Shown here piece by piece: positions 1 to 9,865 of a stretch of DNA of 64,000 bases. The DNA is taken from positions 9,563,001 to 9,627,000 of the forward strand of contig OX335656.1 in NCBI GenBank assembly GCA_946894095.1. Direction: 5' to 3'. This DNA comes from Incurvaria masculella. Its lineage: Eukaryota; Arthropoda; Insecta; Lepidoptera; Incurvariidae. Both the position numbers and the translations under genes were made by a program. Numbering within the stretch: position 1 is the stretch's first letter; every line of letters begins with the position of its first letter. Under the pieces are notes generated by a model. The model saw nothing but the letters and a program-made list of their open reading frames with translations, had not been told where the DNA came from and did not search any database.

Positions 1-299
1 GAGGCGAGCAGCGCGCCCGCCCACGCCGCCACTAGACTGTGCCGCCACTAGACCGCGCCGCGCCCGCGCCTCGCCCGTCACGCACAGCGGCTTCGGCACC
101 GCGTAATATCTGAAACTGTCTCACCCCGCGACGTCCGGATGCTCCTCGACGTGGAAGATGCAAGCCTGCGGCACGGAGGCGAGCAGCGCGCCCGCCCACG
201 CCGCCACTAGACTGTGCCGCCACTAGACCGCGCCGCGCCCGCGCCTCGCCCGTCACGCACAGCGGCTTCGGCACCGCGTAATATCTGAAACTGTCTCAC

Positions 300-443
300 C
301 CCGCGACGTCCGGATGCTCCTCGACGTGGAAGATGCCAGCCTGCGGCACGGAGGCGAGCAGCGCGCCCGCCCACGCCGCCACTAGACTGTGCCGCGCCTG
401 CGCCTCACCCGTCACGCACAGCGGCTTCACCACCGCGTAATAT
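300..443 (-). pseudogene. Frame-preserving duplicate of AKHR exon 3 (copy c)
   Basis: Lies exactly 509 bp from copy b and appears identical in coding sequence (VVKP, QARHS, PQAGIF). Acceptor and donor dinucleotides are kept. The near identity of the 509-bp blocks points to very recent duplication or to a local assembly duplication. Confidence 0.6.
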
Positions 444-808
444 CTGAAACTGTCTCACCCCGCGACGTCCGGATGCTCCTCGACGTGGAAGATGCAAGCC
501 TGCGGTACGGAGGCGAGCAGCGCGCCCGCCCACGCCGCCACTAGACTGTGCCGCCACTAGACCGCGCCGCGCCCGCGCCTCGCCCGTCACGCACAGCGGC
601 TTCGGCACCGCGTAATATCTGAAACTGTCTCACCCCGCGACGTCCGGATGCTCCTCGACGTGGAAGATGCAAGCCTGCGGCACGGAGGCGAGCAGCGCGC
701 CCGCCCACGCCGCCACTAGACTGTGCCGCCACTAGACCGCGCCGCGCCCGCGCCTCGCCCGTCACGCACAGCGGCTTCGGCACCGCGTAATATCTGAAAC
801 TGTCTCAC

Positions 809-952
809 CCCGCGACGTCCGGATGCTCCTCGACGTGGAAGATGCCAGCCTGCGGCACGGAGGCGAGCAGCGCGCCCGCCCACGCCGCCACTAGACTGTG
901 CCGCGCCTGCGCCTCACCCGTCACGCACAGCGGCTTCACCACCGCGTAATAT
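809..952 (-). pseudogene. Frame-preserving duplicate of AKHR exon 3 (copy b)
   Basis: A 159-bp monomer without the 16-bp insertion, so the receptor frame is open from YYAV to HPDVAG. It differs from the 1318-1461 copy by VVKP for VLKP, QARHS for RARRG and PQAGIF for PQACIF. The acceptor TTTCAG and donor GTGAGA are both present. It could be an alternative exon 3 or a passive duplicate. The intron to the next copy would be only 15 nt, so copies could be chosen but not joined. Confidence 0.6.
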
Positions 953-1317
953 CTGAAACTGTCTCACCCCGCGACGTCCGGATGCTCCTCGACGTGGAAG
1001 ATGCAAGCCTGCGGTACGGAGGCGAGCAGCGCGCCCGCCCACGCCGCCACTAGACTGTGCCGCCACTAGACCGCGCCGCGCCCGCGCCTCGCCCGTCACG
1101 CACAGCGGCTTCGGCACCGCGTAATATCTGAAACTGTCTCACCCCGCGACGTCCGGATGCTCCTCGACGTGGAAGATGCAAGCCTGCGGCACGGAGGCGA
1201 GCAGCGCGCCCGCCCAGGCCGCCACTAGACTGTGCCGCCACTAGACCGCGCCGCGCCCGCGCCTCGCCCGTCACGCACAGCGGCTTCGGCACCGCGTAAT
1301 ATCTGAAACTGTCTCAC

Positions 1318-1461
1318 CCCGCGACGTCCGGATGCTCCTCGACGTGGAAGATACAAGCCTGCGGCACGGAGGCGAGCAGCGCGCCCGCCCACGCCGCCAC
1401 TAGACCGCGCCGCGCCCGCGCCTCGCCCGTCACGCACAGCGGCTTCAGCACCGCGTAATAT
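1318..1461 (-). CDS. AKHR: AKH/GnRH-type receptor (AKHR-like GPCR), exon 3
   Basis: This internal exon encodes the end of the DRY motif, ICL2, TM4 and the start of ECL2. The acceptor is ACTTTCAG and the donor is GGG|GTGAGA; the exon is 144 nt. Its first base completes the Arg codon opened by exon 2 (AG|A), giving D-R-Y-Y-A-V, then L-K-P-L, a basic ICL2, a hydrophobic TM4 (WAGALLASVPQ) and IFHVEEHPDVAG. This is the expected order in adipokinetic hormone receptors, where TM4 is followed by a PQ..FH.E.HP segment. It is the copy of a GC-rich tandem array nearest intron 2, and it lacks the 16-bp insertion that shifts the frame in most other copies. The exon ends in phase 2. Later exons (TM5-7) lie outside the window. 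Corazonin or ACP receptor is the alternative identity; the exon-1 motif favours AKHR. Confidence 0.82.
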
Positions 1462-1848
1462 CTGAAAGTGACATGGTTCTATGAAAATCCTGTCTTTCAC
1501 ATGCAGTTCAATGTAAAATATACTTTTACATTTATTTATTTATTTATTTATTTTACAAAAGGTACGCCAACAGTGTACACACGAAAACTTTATATAATAG
1601 CAAACATAGTGGGGGGCACATTCCTGGTGTGCATACCAATTATAGGCGAACACAACATTTCAGAACAGTGTCTAACACCGAGTGCACAATTTAAACATAT
1701 TTAATAAAAAAAATATATAATAAGTTGAAAACATCATAAATGAGAGAGTCTACAATATGACAACAAAAGTAAAAAAACCAAAGTAAAGGAAAAATAAAGA
1801 CAGTTGAACAGCAGTTGAATGACGGTTGAGATTTAATGATTTAATGAT

Positions 1849-4730
1849 TCACAGTAATGCCTTGTAAGTCAATGCACAACGCTTAACACTACTTAGTTGG
1901 TCTTGAAATATGTCCACATCTGTGTTATGTGTGAGTTCATTAAAATCTTTCATTATTCTAGGAAGAGTTGCATGCCGACCTAAATTGGTGTACGTTCTGG
2001 GAACTTGGAAGATTCTACTATGTGTTCTTGAATTGGTGCGTGGTACTGTAAAGTTCAGCTCAGTTACTAGATTGGGACAGTCAATAAGGTTATTAGCGAG
2101 CTTGTATAGGAAAGTCATATCCAGCATAAATCTGCGGCTAGAAAGAGTGTCAAGACCAAATCTATCCAAGCGATCATTGTAGCTTGCTCTGTGACTGATG
2201 CCCGTAGTGTGAAAAGCTAGGTGTCTTGTGAAGTCGCGTTGGAGTTTTTCTATTCTGTTCCCGTACTTCTCATAAGTCGGGTTCCAGACAACACAAGCAT
2301 ACTCCAACCTTTTGACTCCAACACACTTCTTGCATACACTTGATACAGCCTTACTTTTGTTTGAGGATTTCTAAAATCCTTGCTGTTTCGTTTGATGAAG
2401 CCAATCAATGCAGATGCTTTTTTTATAATATGTTCGATATGAGAAGAAAACCTAAGTTGACTATCTACTATGATACCTAGGTCACGAATTTCATTGACTT
2501 CTTTTATAACCTCGTTTCCAATCTTGTAACATGAGTTAATGTAGTTGCGATTGCGCGTAAACTTTATATGAAAGCATTTGCTTGCATTAAGTGACATGTC
2601 ATTTAGGGTACACCATTCGCATATTTTAATGAGATCTTCCTGCACGAGTCGAACGTCATCAGATGAACAGATTTTTCTATAGATCTTAAGATCGTCAGCA
2701 AAAACAGAGCAATTTGAGTGTTTAACAACTTCCACAATATCGTTTATAAATATTATAAACAGGATAGGACCCAGATGTGAACCTTGCGGTACCCCTGAGG
2801 TGGCAACATAGTGCATTGAGTCATACCCATTTATAACTACTTTTTGTACTCTGTTTGTGAGGCAAGATTCAAACCACCGATGAAGAGTTCCACATATGCC
2901 AAAGTTAATGAGCTTGTTCAAAAGAATTTTGTGATTTACTTTATCGAATGCACTGCTAAAGTCCGTATACACAGTGTCTACTTCAATGCGTCTGTCGACG
3001 TATTTGGTGATGCTGGCTAGGAAATTAACGAGATTTGTTGCAGTGGATTTGTGATTTTGAAAGCCATGTTGTGCAGGGTTAATTAAGTGTTTGGTGTACC
3101 AGGTTATTTTTGGACAGATGAGGGCTTCAAATAATTTTGAAAAAGTTGAGAGTATTGATATAGGCCGATAATTTTTCACTTCTTCAGCGTTTCCTTTTTT
3201 AAAATGGGCACTATTCGTGCCTCTTTCCATCTTTGAGGAAAACTTCCTGACTCGAGAGATTTATTAAATAATAATGTCAAGGGGTAGGCAAGATATTTGG
3301 CGCACCTTTTTACAAACAAGGGCGGGATATCATCGGGACCAGAACTTTTGTACACATCTAGGTTTTGTAATATTTTCAATACTTCACGCTCGTGGATCGA
3401 GATGTGATTGAGGCATATGGAGTTTGGTATATTTGGGAATGGCTCGGAGATTCTAGGGGTATTATTACCAAACGTAGAAGAGAAATGTTCTGCAAATAAG
3501 TTTGCGACACCTTCACCAGTAGATGATTTAGTTTCGTTGAAAACCATCTCGGCTGGAAACGAGTTAGATTCCTTGCGTTGACTTTTGAGGTAACCCCAAA
3601 AAGCTTTGGGGTTTTTCCCGATATCCTGTTCGATATTATCTCTGTAATTCCTGTAGCATGAGGAAAAAAGCTGATCACTACGATTTCTTAGAAGGATGTA
3701 TTCAAGTTTGTCACGCGGATTTTGGAATTTTTTAAAACGTGTCCTGACCTTCTCCTTCTCTGACAAGAGCTTTATTAATGCTTTATTAAACCAGGGTGGA
3801 TATTTTTTTGATTTTTGTTTGCGAATAGGCACGTAATTATCAATCACGCACTGAATGTTTGCATAGAATTTATCAACCATGGATTCCACATCGGGGCAAG
3901 AGGAAAACTCTTTAAGCCAGTTTAGCTGGTCTAGCTCAGAAAAGATTGATGTATAGTCAGCTCGATAATAATTGCGCCTGCTCCTTGGTGCACTATCAAG
4001 AATATTTATTCGCTCAAAGCATAAGGATAACTCTAATTGGGGATGCTGTGGGTCAAGTTTGCTGAGAGCGTCCAGCGGTTTTAGTAGTTTAACACCATCT
4101 ACAAGATTTGTCATAACAAGATCAAGGGTTCGTTCATTACAGTTCTGAATGTGATTGACTTGATGGAGATGATTAAGTGACATGAAATCGATAAGAGCAA
4201 AGCCCAATTCATTATTATAGTTATGTGGAAGGAGATAAGTAGATTTTGTTTCAGCTTTCCAAGAGATTGAACTTAAATTAAAATCGCCAAGAATAACCAT
4301 GTGGTCGCACATCTCAGATATGTTATTTGCATTTTCTAGGAATGCGTGCAATGTGTTGAGTTTAGGTGGAGGAGGAATATATACGACACCAAAAGCAATT
4401 TTTTTTTTACATCTGAATTGGAATCAACTAGAACCCACAAGTCTTCACAATCATTTTCCATGGAATGCACAGCTCTAGAAGATATATTTTTTAAGACTGC
4501 GATGAGAACTCCGCCTCCATTTTTATTATTGTTAATACTACAATTCGAGCGATCTTTGCGATAGACGTTGTACCTGGAGTCAAATAACTCACAACTAGCT
4601 ATTTCGGGTCTCACCACGTCTCTGTTAACACAATAATATCGTAACAATGTTTCAAGACTTCATGCTTAATGTTCACAGTTTTTGTCCTTGTACCTCTAAC
4701 ATTTTGATAGTAAATGTTGAATTTTGAGTA
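1849..4730 (-). pseudogene. LINE ORF2 (endonuclease-reverse transcriptase), four frameshifts
   Basis: The endonuclease begins about 4725 with NIYYQNVRGTRTK and IIVLTETW. A frameshift near 4615 leads to GGGVLIAV, and another near 4345 leads to VILGDFNLSSISW, the catalytic GDFN motif. RT follows: SSGPDDIPP, then after a shift near 3200 FSKLFEALI, YTDFSSAFDKVNHKILLNKL, SGVPQGSHLGP and the catalytic FADDLKIYR. A last shift near 2290 opens the thumb/C-terminal part (ACVVWNPTYEKYGNRIEKLQ). The FADD box and overall layout place it in the CR1/Jockey group. The breaks mean no activity. Confidence 0.93.
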
Positions 4731-4771
4731 GTAAGATCAATCAGCACGCACATTAATCGATAATAATGTTT

Positions 4772-5804
4772 TTATAACTGGTTCAAAAACTGCACACTCC
4801 GAATCTGAATGGCTTGAGAAGATTCATCCTTTCGCATGAGTATTCTACCATTACGGACCCATACATACTTGAAACCCTTTTCTCTGCCCTTAAGTCGAGC
4901 AGCGGCGTGCAGGGACTTATTGGCTGGAGATAGGTGCTCTGACAGAAATACTGGTACCCTGTCGCCGCCGATGCCAAGGTGGCTTGTGTTGAGCTTGTTG
5001 TCGGAGTTGGCCTTGTTAAAGCTAGAGACAGCAGCCAGAAGCCCGTCGCGGCAGCGGGGACTGCGCATTTTTACGACGATTGTGCGCACCCTATTGCTCT
5101 CGGTATTCACTTTAGCCACCCGTGTACACATTAGGATGTCTTCATCGGCTACTGGGTGATTAATAGCTCGGCCTAGCTGAAGGATGGTGTTTGGTAAGTT
5201 TTCGGCCTTGTGTTCTGGGAGCCCGTGGATCTCAACATTTGAGTCGCGCGAGTGCTGCTCCATCAGGCTCAGGCGAGAAGACAGGTCATTGACAGTCTTG
5301 TGAAGGCTTTCATTTTCGGAACGCAGTTTGTTGACTGTTGCTTCAGTAGACTGCAAAGTTTTTTTCAAATCTTCATACTGCGAGCAGATAAAATCGGTCG
5401 ATACCTTTAAGTCTGATAGTAGCGATAGATCTTTTTTAATGGCTGCTATGAAGTTGCGTATGGTTACGGATAACTTCGTCTGGATAGCTGATTCGATTTC
5501 AGATCGGATCGTCTCTCTGATTTTGTTGCTAATGACATCATCTCTGACCAGCAAAAGACTCTCATCTGCGAGGCAATCTCCGCTCGTGATGCCTTGGTTG
5601 TCGAATGTTAGTTAGTACTTCAGAGGATTTTCTAGTACCTTTTTTACATTGGGGACATTTCCATGAGGCTCGGACTTCTTTGGACTGCTTCTTGAAGTTT
5701 TCTAGAGTGATTTGGACGCAGTTGTGGTGAAATATTCCTTTACACCCGGAACAAGTGATTTTTTCCGTTGATGCCACCTGCTTTTTGCATTGGTCGCAGT
5801 TCAT
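4772..5804 (-). pseudogene. LINE ORF1 (PHD finger, coiled coil), frameshifted
   Basis: The first 80 residues hold a Cys-rich finger (CDQCKK, CSGCKGIFHHNC, CPQCKKG) of PHD-like spacing, as in ORF1 of CR1-clade elements. After a frameshift near 5610, the second part (about 260 codons) has heptad-like Leu/Glu/Lys sequence (KTLQSTEATVNKLRSENE) and then an RNA-binding-like C-terminal region (FLSEHLSPANKSLH, KYVWVRNGRILMRKD). ORF1 proteins of this kind coat the element RNA. The two parts read as one ancestral ORF broken once. Confidence 0.85.
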
Positions 5805-5884
5805 GCTTGCAAGATTAATGAAGCTTACAGATGTATTTTGCGATTGCGATAAATAACGATTTCATATGAAAAAATATATATATA

Positions 5885-5968
5885 GATATATTGTTCCAGT
5901 CAGGATTCGAACTTGGACCTCTCGCACCGCTTCAAGTGGAACGCCTTAACTTCTCCGCCACCGGTTCG
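5885..5968 (-). repeat. tRNA-Ser-like SINE head or tRNA relic
   Basis: Read on the minus strand it has GGTGGCGGAGAAGTTAAGGC, resembling a serine-tRNA D-arm/A-box, then GTTCCACTTGAAG with TGA in the anticodon position, and the B-box AGTTCGAATCC. The acceptor stems do not pair and no CCA-flanking structure is seen, so this is a tRNA-derived element and not a functional tRNA gene. The 5969-6338 stretch beside it holds nothing I recognise. Confidence 0.5.
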
Positions 5969-6340
5969 ATGACGTTGTTAGCATAAACATCGATCATTAC
6001 AGTCGTCCGCGCTGAAGTTTTTGAACAGAAGGCGAGGGTAGAACGTAGAAATAACGCGCCGCGAACACAGTAATTATGCTAGCGCGGTGCTAGCAATAAT
6101 TTTAATGAAGAGTTTTGCACTGTTTTTCTTGAATTCACGAAAAATACTACTGTGATTCTAACAGCTCGTTATTCAATGAACACAATAATGTAAGTTTTGT
6201 ATTGAAATATTTACTTCATACACAATTAGCAATTAGTTTTTACTGAGCACTCAATGCACACACCCACTTCTCTCGAACGAACGAACGATTATCATTGAAC
6301 TGCTAATAATATATAATAAGCTTTAGATCTATGTAGTAAG

Positions 6341-6493
6341 CCCCGATTGCACGAAGAGACCGCCGAGTTTATCAATGTTCAATCACGTCACTTTTAGTGA
6401 ACCACATGGAGTTCCTTCCATACTGTTCATGCAAAGTGACGTGTTTAATCGTACGTTGACGTTGATTTTTTGTCCTTTCGTGCACTCGGCCCT
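6341..6493. mobile_element. Short foldback MITE, family A (copy 1 of 5)
   Basis: A roughly 150-bp non-coding unit with ends GATTGCACGAAGAGAC and CTTTCGTGCACTCGGCCC, plus inner inverted blocks CACGTCACTTTTAGTG and CAAAGTGACGTGTTTAA. The same unit recurs at 11261-11378 (partial), 13009-13159, 38123-38279 and 50007-50168. Confidence 0.75.
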
Positions 6494-6699
6494 AAGCAAG
6501 TAGGTCGATTTTTTAAACGAATTGATTTTTATCGTGAATCGATCGTAGACGGGCTTAGCCCTACCACCTAGAATGGAATATATAGAAATGGCTACCGCAG
6601 AATGGGGTAGCTCGCATTTATGACGAAATACACATGTCCAACTCAGAAAGGGTAAGAAAATGATGCATACACGAGGTGGGATTAAGCCCATGAGGGTTC

Positions 6700-7110
6700 A
6701 ATCCACTTTTTTTTTTATGCGACCTGACATGGATGGCTAATACCACACAACTACCGTCATGATATTAGCCCAATACACCACATTCCCGAAGGAATTAGGT
6801 GCCATGCCAGGACCTTCCATTTATGAGCACGGCTACATTGAACTGGATGGAAAACACGGACAATTTTTCATTGCCGCTTCGACCATCTTTTCATCCAATG
6901 CGATGGTACCAACCCGGACGGGCTTAAACCCTACCACCTAGTAGGGGAAGGGGACCTACAGTTTTACATGGATTCCGAACCATGGAGGAGCTCGCATTCG
7001 TGACGAAATGCACTTATCGAACTCTGAAAGAGAAAGACAGTGGTGCAAGTTGGTATTGAACCCGGGCCTCTGGTACGCTAGGCCAGTCCCAGCGCCACTA
7101 GGCTACGAGC
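6700..7110 (-). mobile_element. SINE family S, tRNA-headed copy (full length)
   Basis: Read on the minus strand: a tRNA-like head with a Trp/Ala-like A box (GGCTCGTAGCCTAGTGG) and a B box (GGTTCAATACC region), a linker (CTTTCTCTTTCAGAGTTCGA), then a body with GTAGGTCCCCTTCC, ACCATCGCATTGGATG, GAAGCGGCAATGAAAAATTG and CCGTGTTTTCCATCCAGTTC, a tail GTGTGGTATTAGCCATCCAT and a terminal A-run. At least 15 related copies or fragments lie in this window. Confidence 0.85.
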
Positions 7111-7149
7111 CGCTCGATGATATAGATTATAGATGCACTCAAGTTATAC

Positions 7150-7412
7150 AATTTAAAAAAACAGGCCAAGTACTCGCACACGAAGGGTTCCGTACCATTA
7201 TATTTGACACAAAGAAATCAAGTTTCTTGTATGGTGGGCCCCTTTTGTATTTTGACTATTTATCGTTATTAGCGGCAAAAGAAATACACACTCTGTGACA
7301 CCTTCAGCTGTCTACCTATTACGGTTCAGGAGCCCTGTGACAGACGGACGGACAGACGGACGGACGGATAGCCAGCGGAGGCTTAGTAATAGGGTTCCGT
7401 TTGGCAACATAA
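7150..7412 (+). repeat. Interspersed repeat family G (GTACTCGCACACGAAGGGTTCC)
   Basis: Starts near GGCCAAGTACTCGCACACGA, passes GCGGCAAAAGAAATACACAC and ACCTATTACGGTTCAGGAG, has a (GACG)n-like stretch, and ends in GCTTAGTAATAGGGTTCCGT. Related copies: 33647-33950, 49715-49920, 52043-52340, and fragments at 51515-51570 and 59173-59235. It is a common lepidopteran repeat by my recollection; I do not assign a class. Confidence 0.75.
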
Positions 7413-7964
7413 AATACTCTATTCTACTCCGAGAATTGAATCAATGATCGGCGCCACGAAATCACAATACTAGAACAAACCACCATTATGTGAATGCTTA
7501 TACCGGGTTTAGTGTGGGTGGATATTTTGTGTTAGTATACTTCGCCTACCGATATTTTCGAGAGAATTTAAAGATACTTATAAATTACAATTCAAAGGGT
7601 TTCAAAGAATTACTCGGAACGAGAAAGGGACGGTCGGTTAGCCGCAAAACTTTACGAAATAATCTTTCAAGTATCGAGAAACACTCAACGTAAATGAATG
7701 AATGGTGCTTTAAAATATGGGGCTGGTAGATTGTTATTGGGAAAAATATTGTTATGATTATTATATTATTATTTTTTCGACAGCAGTTATTTTATTAAAC
7801 AGCCTACGGGCCTTTGAGGCCATGATTATGTAAATATCTTGCTGGCGACCCACGAAATAAGATCGACATTATCAGCCCCTGGGAGTCCTGAGGCGGAATG
7901 TTCGATTTGTGAAAGCTAGAAATAATACATATTTTATAAAATAAATTGCTAATCGGGTACTTAC
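7413..7964. other. Intron 2 of AKHR, no recognisable element
   Basis: AT-rich sequence between family G and the exon 2 donor. The small open frames here have no recognisable similarity. Confidence 0.6.
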
Positions 7965-8113
7965 CTGTCGACGGAGATGCAGACTAGCACGAAACTTGAC
8001 AAGTAGAGACCGAACGTTCGGGTGAACATCATGGCACGGCACATGAAGTCCCCCGCCCACCAGCTCACCGTCGCGGCCCACGCGATCTCTAGCGGCATCA
8101 TGAGGAACGTCAC
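7965..8113 (-). CDS. AKHR: AKH/GnRH-type receptor (AKHR-like GPCR), exon 2
   Basis: A 149-nt exon between the acceptor ATCACAG|GTGACG and the donor GACAG|GTAAGT. It encodes 49 residues plus two bases: the end of TM2 (VTFLMMPLEIAW), ECL1 with the conserved Trp (ATVSWWAGDF), the TM3 Cys that would bridge to ECL2 (FMCRAMMF), TM3 (FGLYLSSFVLVCISVD) and the first two bases of the DRY Arg. The order and the MPLEIAW/GLYLSS motifs match insect AKH receptors. It starts in phase 0 after exon 1 (IADLL|VTFLM) and ends in phase 2, matching exon 3. Its 5' half has been duplicated about eight times upstream in intron 1. Confidence 0.87.
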
Positions 8114-8575
8114 CTGTGATCAAATATCATTACAATGTGTATGTGGTTGGGGCGAAAGGAACATCATTCCAGGTGAAATTGAAAAATTGTTTAACATTAT
8201 AATTTAACTAGCTGCAATAAACATTTCCCCTGACACACAACACAAACATACATTTCTCAAATTAACAAATTAACTCACCATCATTTTTCACCTAACTCCC
8301 CTTCCTACCTCCTCTTACACATCCACTCATATTGGCATGACTTTATTCAGCTTGCCATATAGTAAGTGTGCGTTCACCTTTTTTTTAACAATTCTATGTC
8401 GAATTCCGCCTACTACTCAGAATTCAGTTCTTTTGTAGGCTGCAGTTATTTTATTAACTTGTTCACCCATCACATCCAATACTTGTTATTGTTAAATGTC
8501 TAATCTTAAGTTAATAATGTTTCTAATCATGTAAATGTCTGTTTGTTTGATGAAATAAAAATACTACTATACTAT
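8114..8575. other. AKHR intron 1, with possible retroelement 3' end
   Basis: The first 60 bases on the minus strand form the native sequence upstream of the exon 2 acceptor and are the source of the array spacer. About 8440-8575 reads like a LINE 3' UTR (many AATGTCTAATC and TGTAAATGTCTG words, ending AAATAAAAATACTACTA). No ORF is present. Confidence 0.45.
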
Positions 8576-9650
8576 CATGGCGCGGCACAAGAAGTCTCCG
8601 GCCCACCGGCTCACCGTAGCGGCCCACTCGATCCGTAGGGAATCATGAGGAACTTCAGTGATCAAATATAATTACAATGGTGATGTGGTTGGGGCGCAAG
8701 AAATATCAAGGTGCCGCACAAGACGTCTCCGGCCCACCGGCTCACCGTAGCGGCCCACTCGATCCGTAGGGGAATCATGAGGAACTTCAGTGATCAAATA
8801 TAATTACAATGGTGATGTGGTTGGGGCGCAAGAAATATCAAGGTGCCGCACAAGACGTCTCCGGCCCACCGGCTCACCGTAGCGGCCCACTCGATCCGTA
8901 GGGGAATAATGAGGAACGCCAGTGACCTAATATAATTACAATGTGGATGTGGTTGGGGTGCAAGGAACATCATGGCGCGACACTAGAAGTCTCCGGCCCA
9001 CCGGCTCACCGTAGCGGCCCACTCGATCCGTAGGGGAATCATGAGGAACTTCAGTGATCAAATATAATTACAATGGTGATGTGGTTGGGGCGCAAGAAAT
9101 ATCAAGGTGCCGCACAAGACGTCTCCGGCCCACCGGCTCACCGTAGCGGCCCACTCGATCCGTAGGGGAATCATGAGGAACTTCAGTGATCAAATATAAT
9201 TACAATGGTGATGTGGTTGGGGCGCAAGAAATATCAAGGTGCCGCACAAGACGTCTCCGGCCCACCGGCTCACCGTAGCGGCCCACTCGATCCGTAGGGG
9301 AATAATGAGGAACGCCAGTGACCTAATATAATTACAATGTGGATATGGTTGGGGTGCAAGGAACATCATGGCGCGACACTAGAAGTCTCCGGCCCACCGG
9401 CTCACCGTAGCAGTCCACCCGATCCATAGGGGAATCATGAGGAACGTCACAGACCAAATATAATTACAATGGTGATGTGGTTGGGGCGCAAGAAATATCA
9501 AGGTGCCGCACAAGACGTCTCCGGCCCACCGGCTTACCGTAGCGGCCCACTCGATCCATAGGGGAGTCACGAGGAATGGCACTGACCAAATTTAATTACA
9601 ATGTGGACGTGGTTGGGGCGCAAGGAACATCATGGTGCGGGATCATGAGG
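8576..9650 (-). repeat. Tandem array of truncated AKHR exon 2 copies
   Basis: Eight copies of a 129-136 bp unit; unit starts are near 8576, 8711, 8843, 8972, 9108, 9239, 9368 and 9504, and a ninth is broken at about 9632. On the sense strand each copy has intron 1 sequence (CTTGCGCCCCAACCACATC, TATTTGATCACTGAAG) and then about 65 nt of exon 2 (FLMIPL, WAATVSRWAGD) before jumping back to intron. TM3 and the donor are missing, so these cannot replace exon 2. Every third unit matches best (period about 396 bp), a higher-order pattern like that of the exon 3 array. Confidence 0.93.
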
Positions 9651-9865
9651 TTTCATATCTTAATTTTTTTATAAAAAAGATTTTATGATCATACGCTGCG
9701 TTTGCATTGTTCGGAAATTACCGTCTTCATCACTACATAGTATAAAACAAAGTCGCTTTCTCTGTCCCTATATCCCTATATCCCTATGTATGCTTAAATC
9801 TTTAAAACTACGCAACGGATTTTGATGCAGATAGAGATAGAGAGAGATAGAGTGATTGAAGAGAA

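Larger units (their letters stand above)
1..1461 (-). repeat. GC-rich tandem array of AKHR exon 3 copies
   Basis: About nine tandem monomers, with the GCGTAATATCTGAAA junction at 101, 276, 435, 610, 785, 944, 1119, 1294 and 1453. Spacings are 175, 159, 175, 175, 159, 175, 175 and 159, so a 509-bp three-monomer unit repeats three times and the array continues past base 1. A monomer is the 144-nt exon plus only 15 nt (GTGAGACAGTTTCAG), meaning the donor start fused to the acceptor end. The 175-bp monomers carry an extra 16 bp (CACAGTCTAGTGGCGG-like on the sense strand), which shifts the GPCR frame. The long open frames on this strand reflect GC richness and are not separate genes. Confidence 0.95.
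1527..5830 (-). mobile_element. Degenerate CR1/Jockey-type LINE in AKHR intron 2
   Basis: A two-ORF non-LTR retrotransposon in the same orientation as the host gene. In sense order: ORF1 with an N-terminal PHD-type zinc finger (5562-5804) and a coiled-coil plus C-terminal domain (4772-5554), then ORF2 with apurinic-type endonuclease, reverse transcriptase and thumb (about 4730-1849), then a 3' UTR ending in (AAAT)n next to 1527-1551. The 3' end lies about 65 nt upstream of the exon 3 acceptor. Both ORFs are broken by frameshifts, so the copy is dead. It is close to full length. Confidence 0.93.

Noticed and set aside
32..1500. Eight overlapping minus-strand open frames of 67-91 codons, Arg/Gly/Ala-rich
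   Set aside because: They are shifted frames of the duplicated GPCR exon. The correct frame gives DRY-TM4-ECL2, and the others stay open only because of high GC.
4836..5615. Plus-strand open frames across 4836-5159 and 5328-5615
   Set aside because: Antisense shadows of LINE ORF1.
6383..6691. 102-codon minus-strand frame
   Set aside because: Runs through MITE family A, and the same peptide-like words recur wherever that MITE occurs (for example 12800-13087).
8576..9650. CRISPR-like array
   Set aside because: Units are about 132 bp of continuous repeat without unique spacers, and each contains AKHR exon sequence. The genome is eukaryotic.
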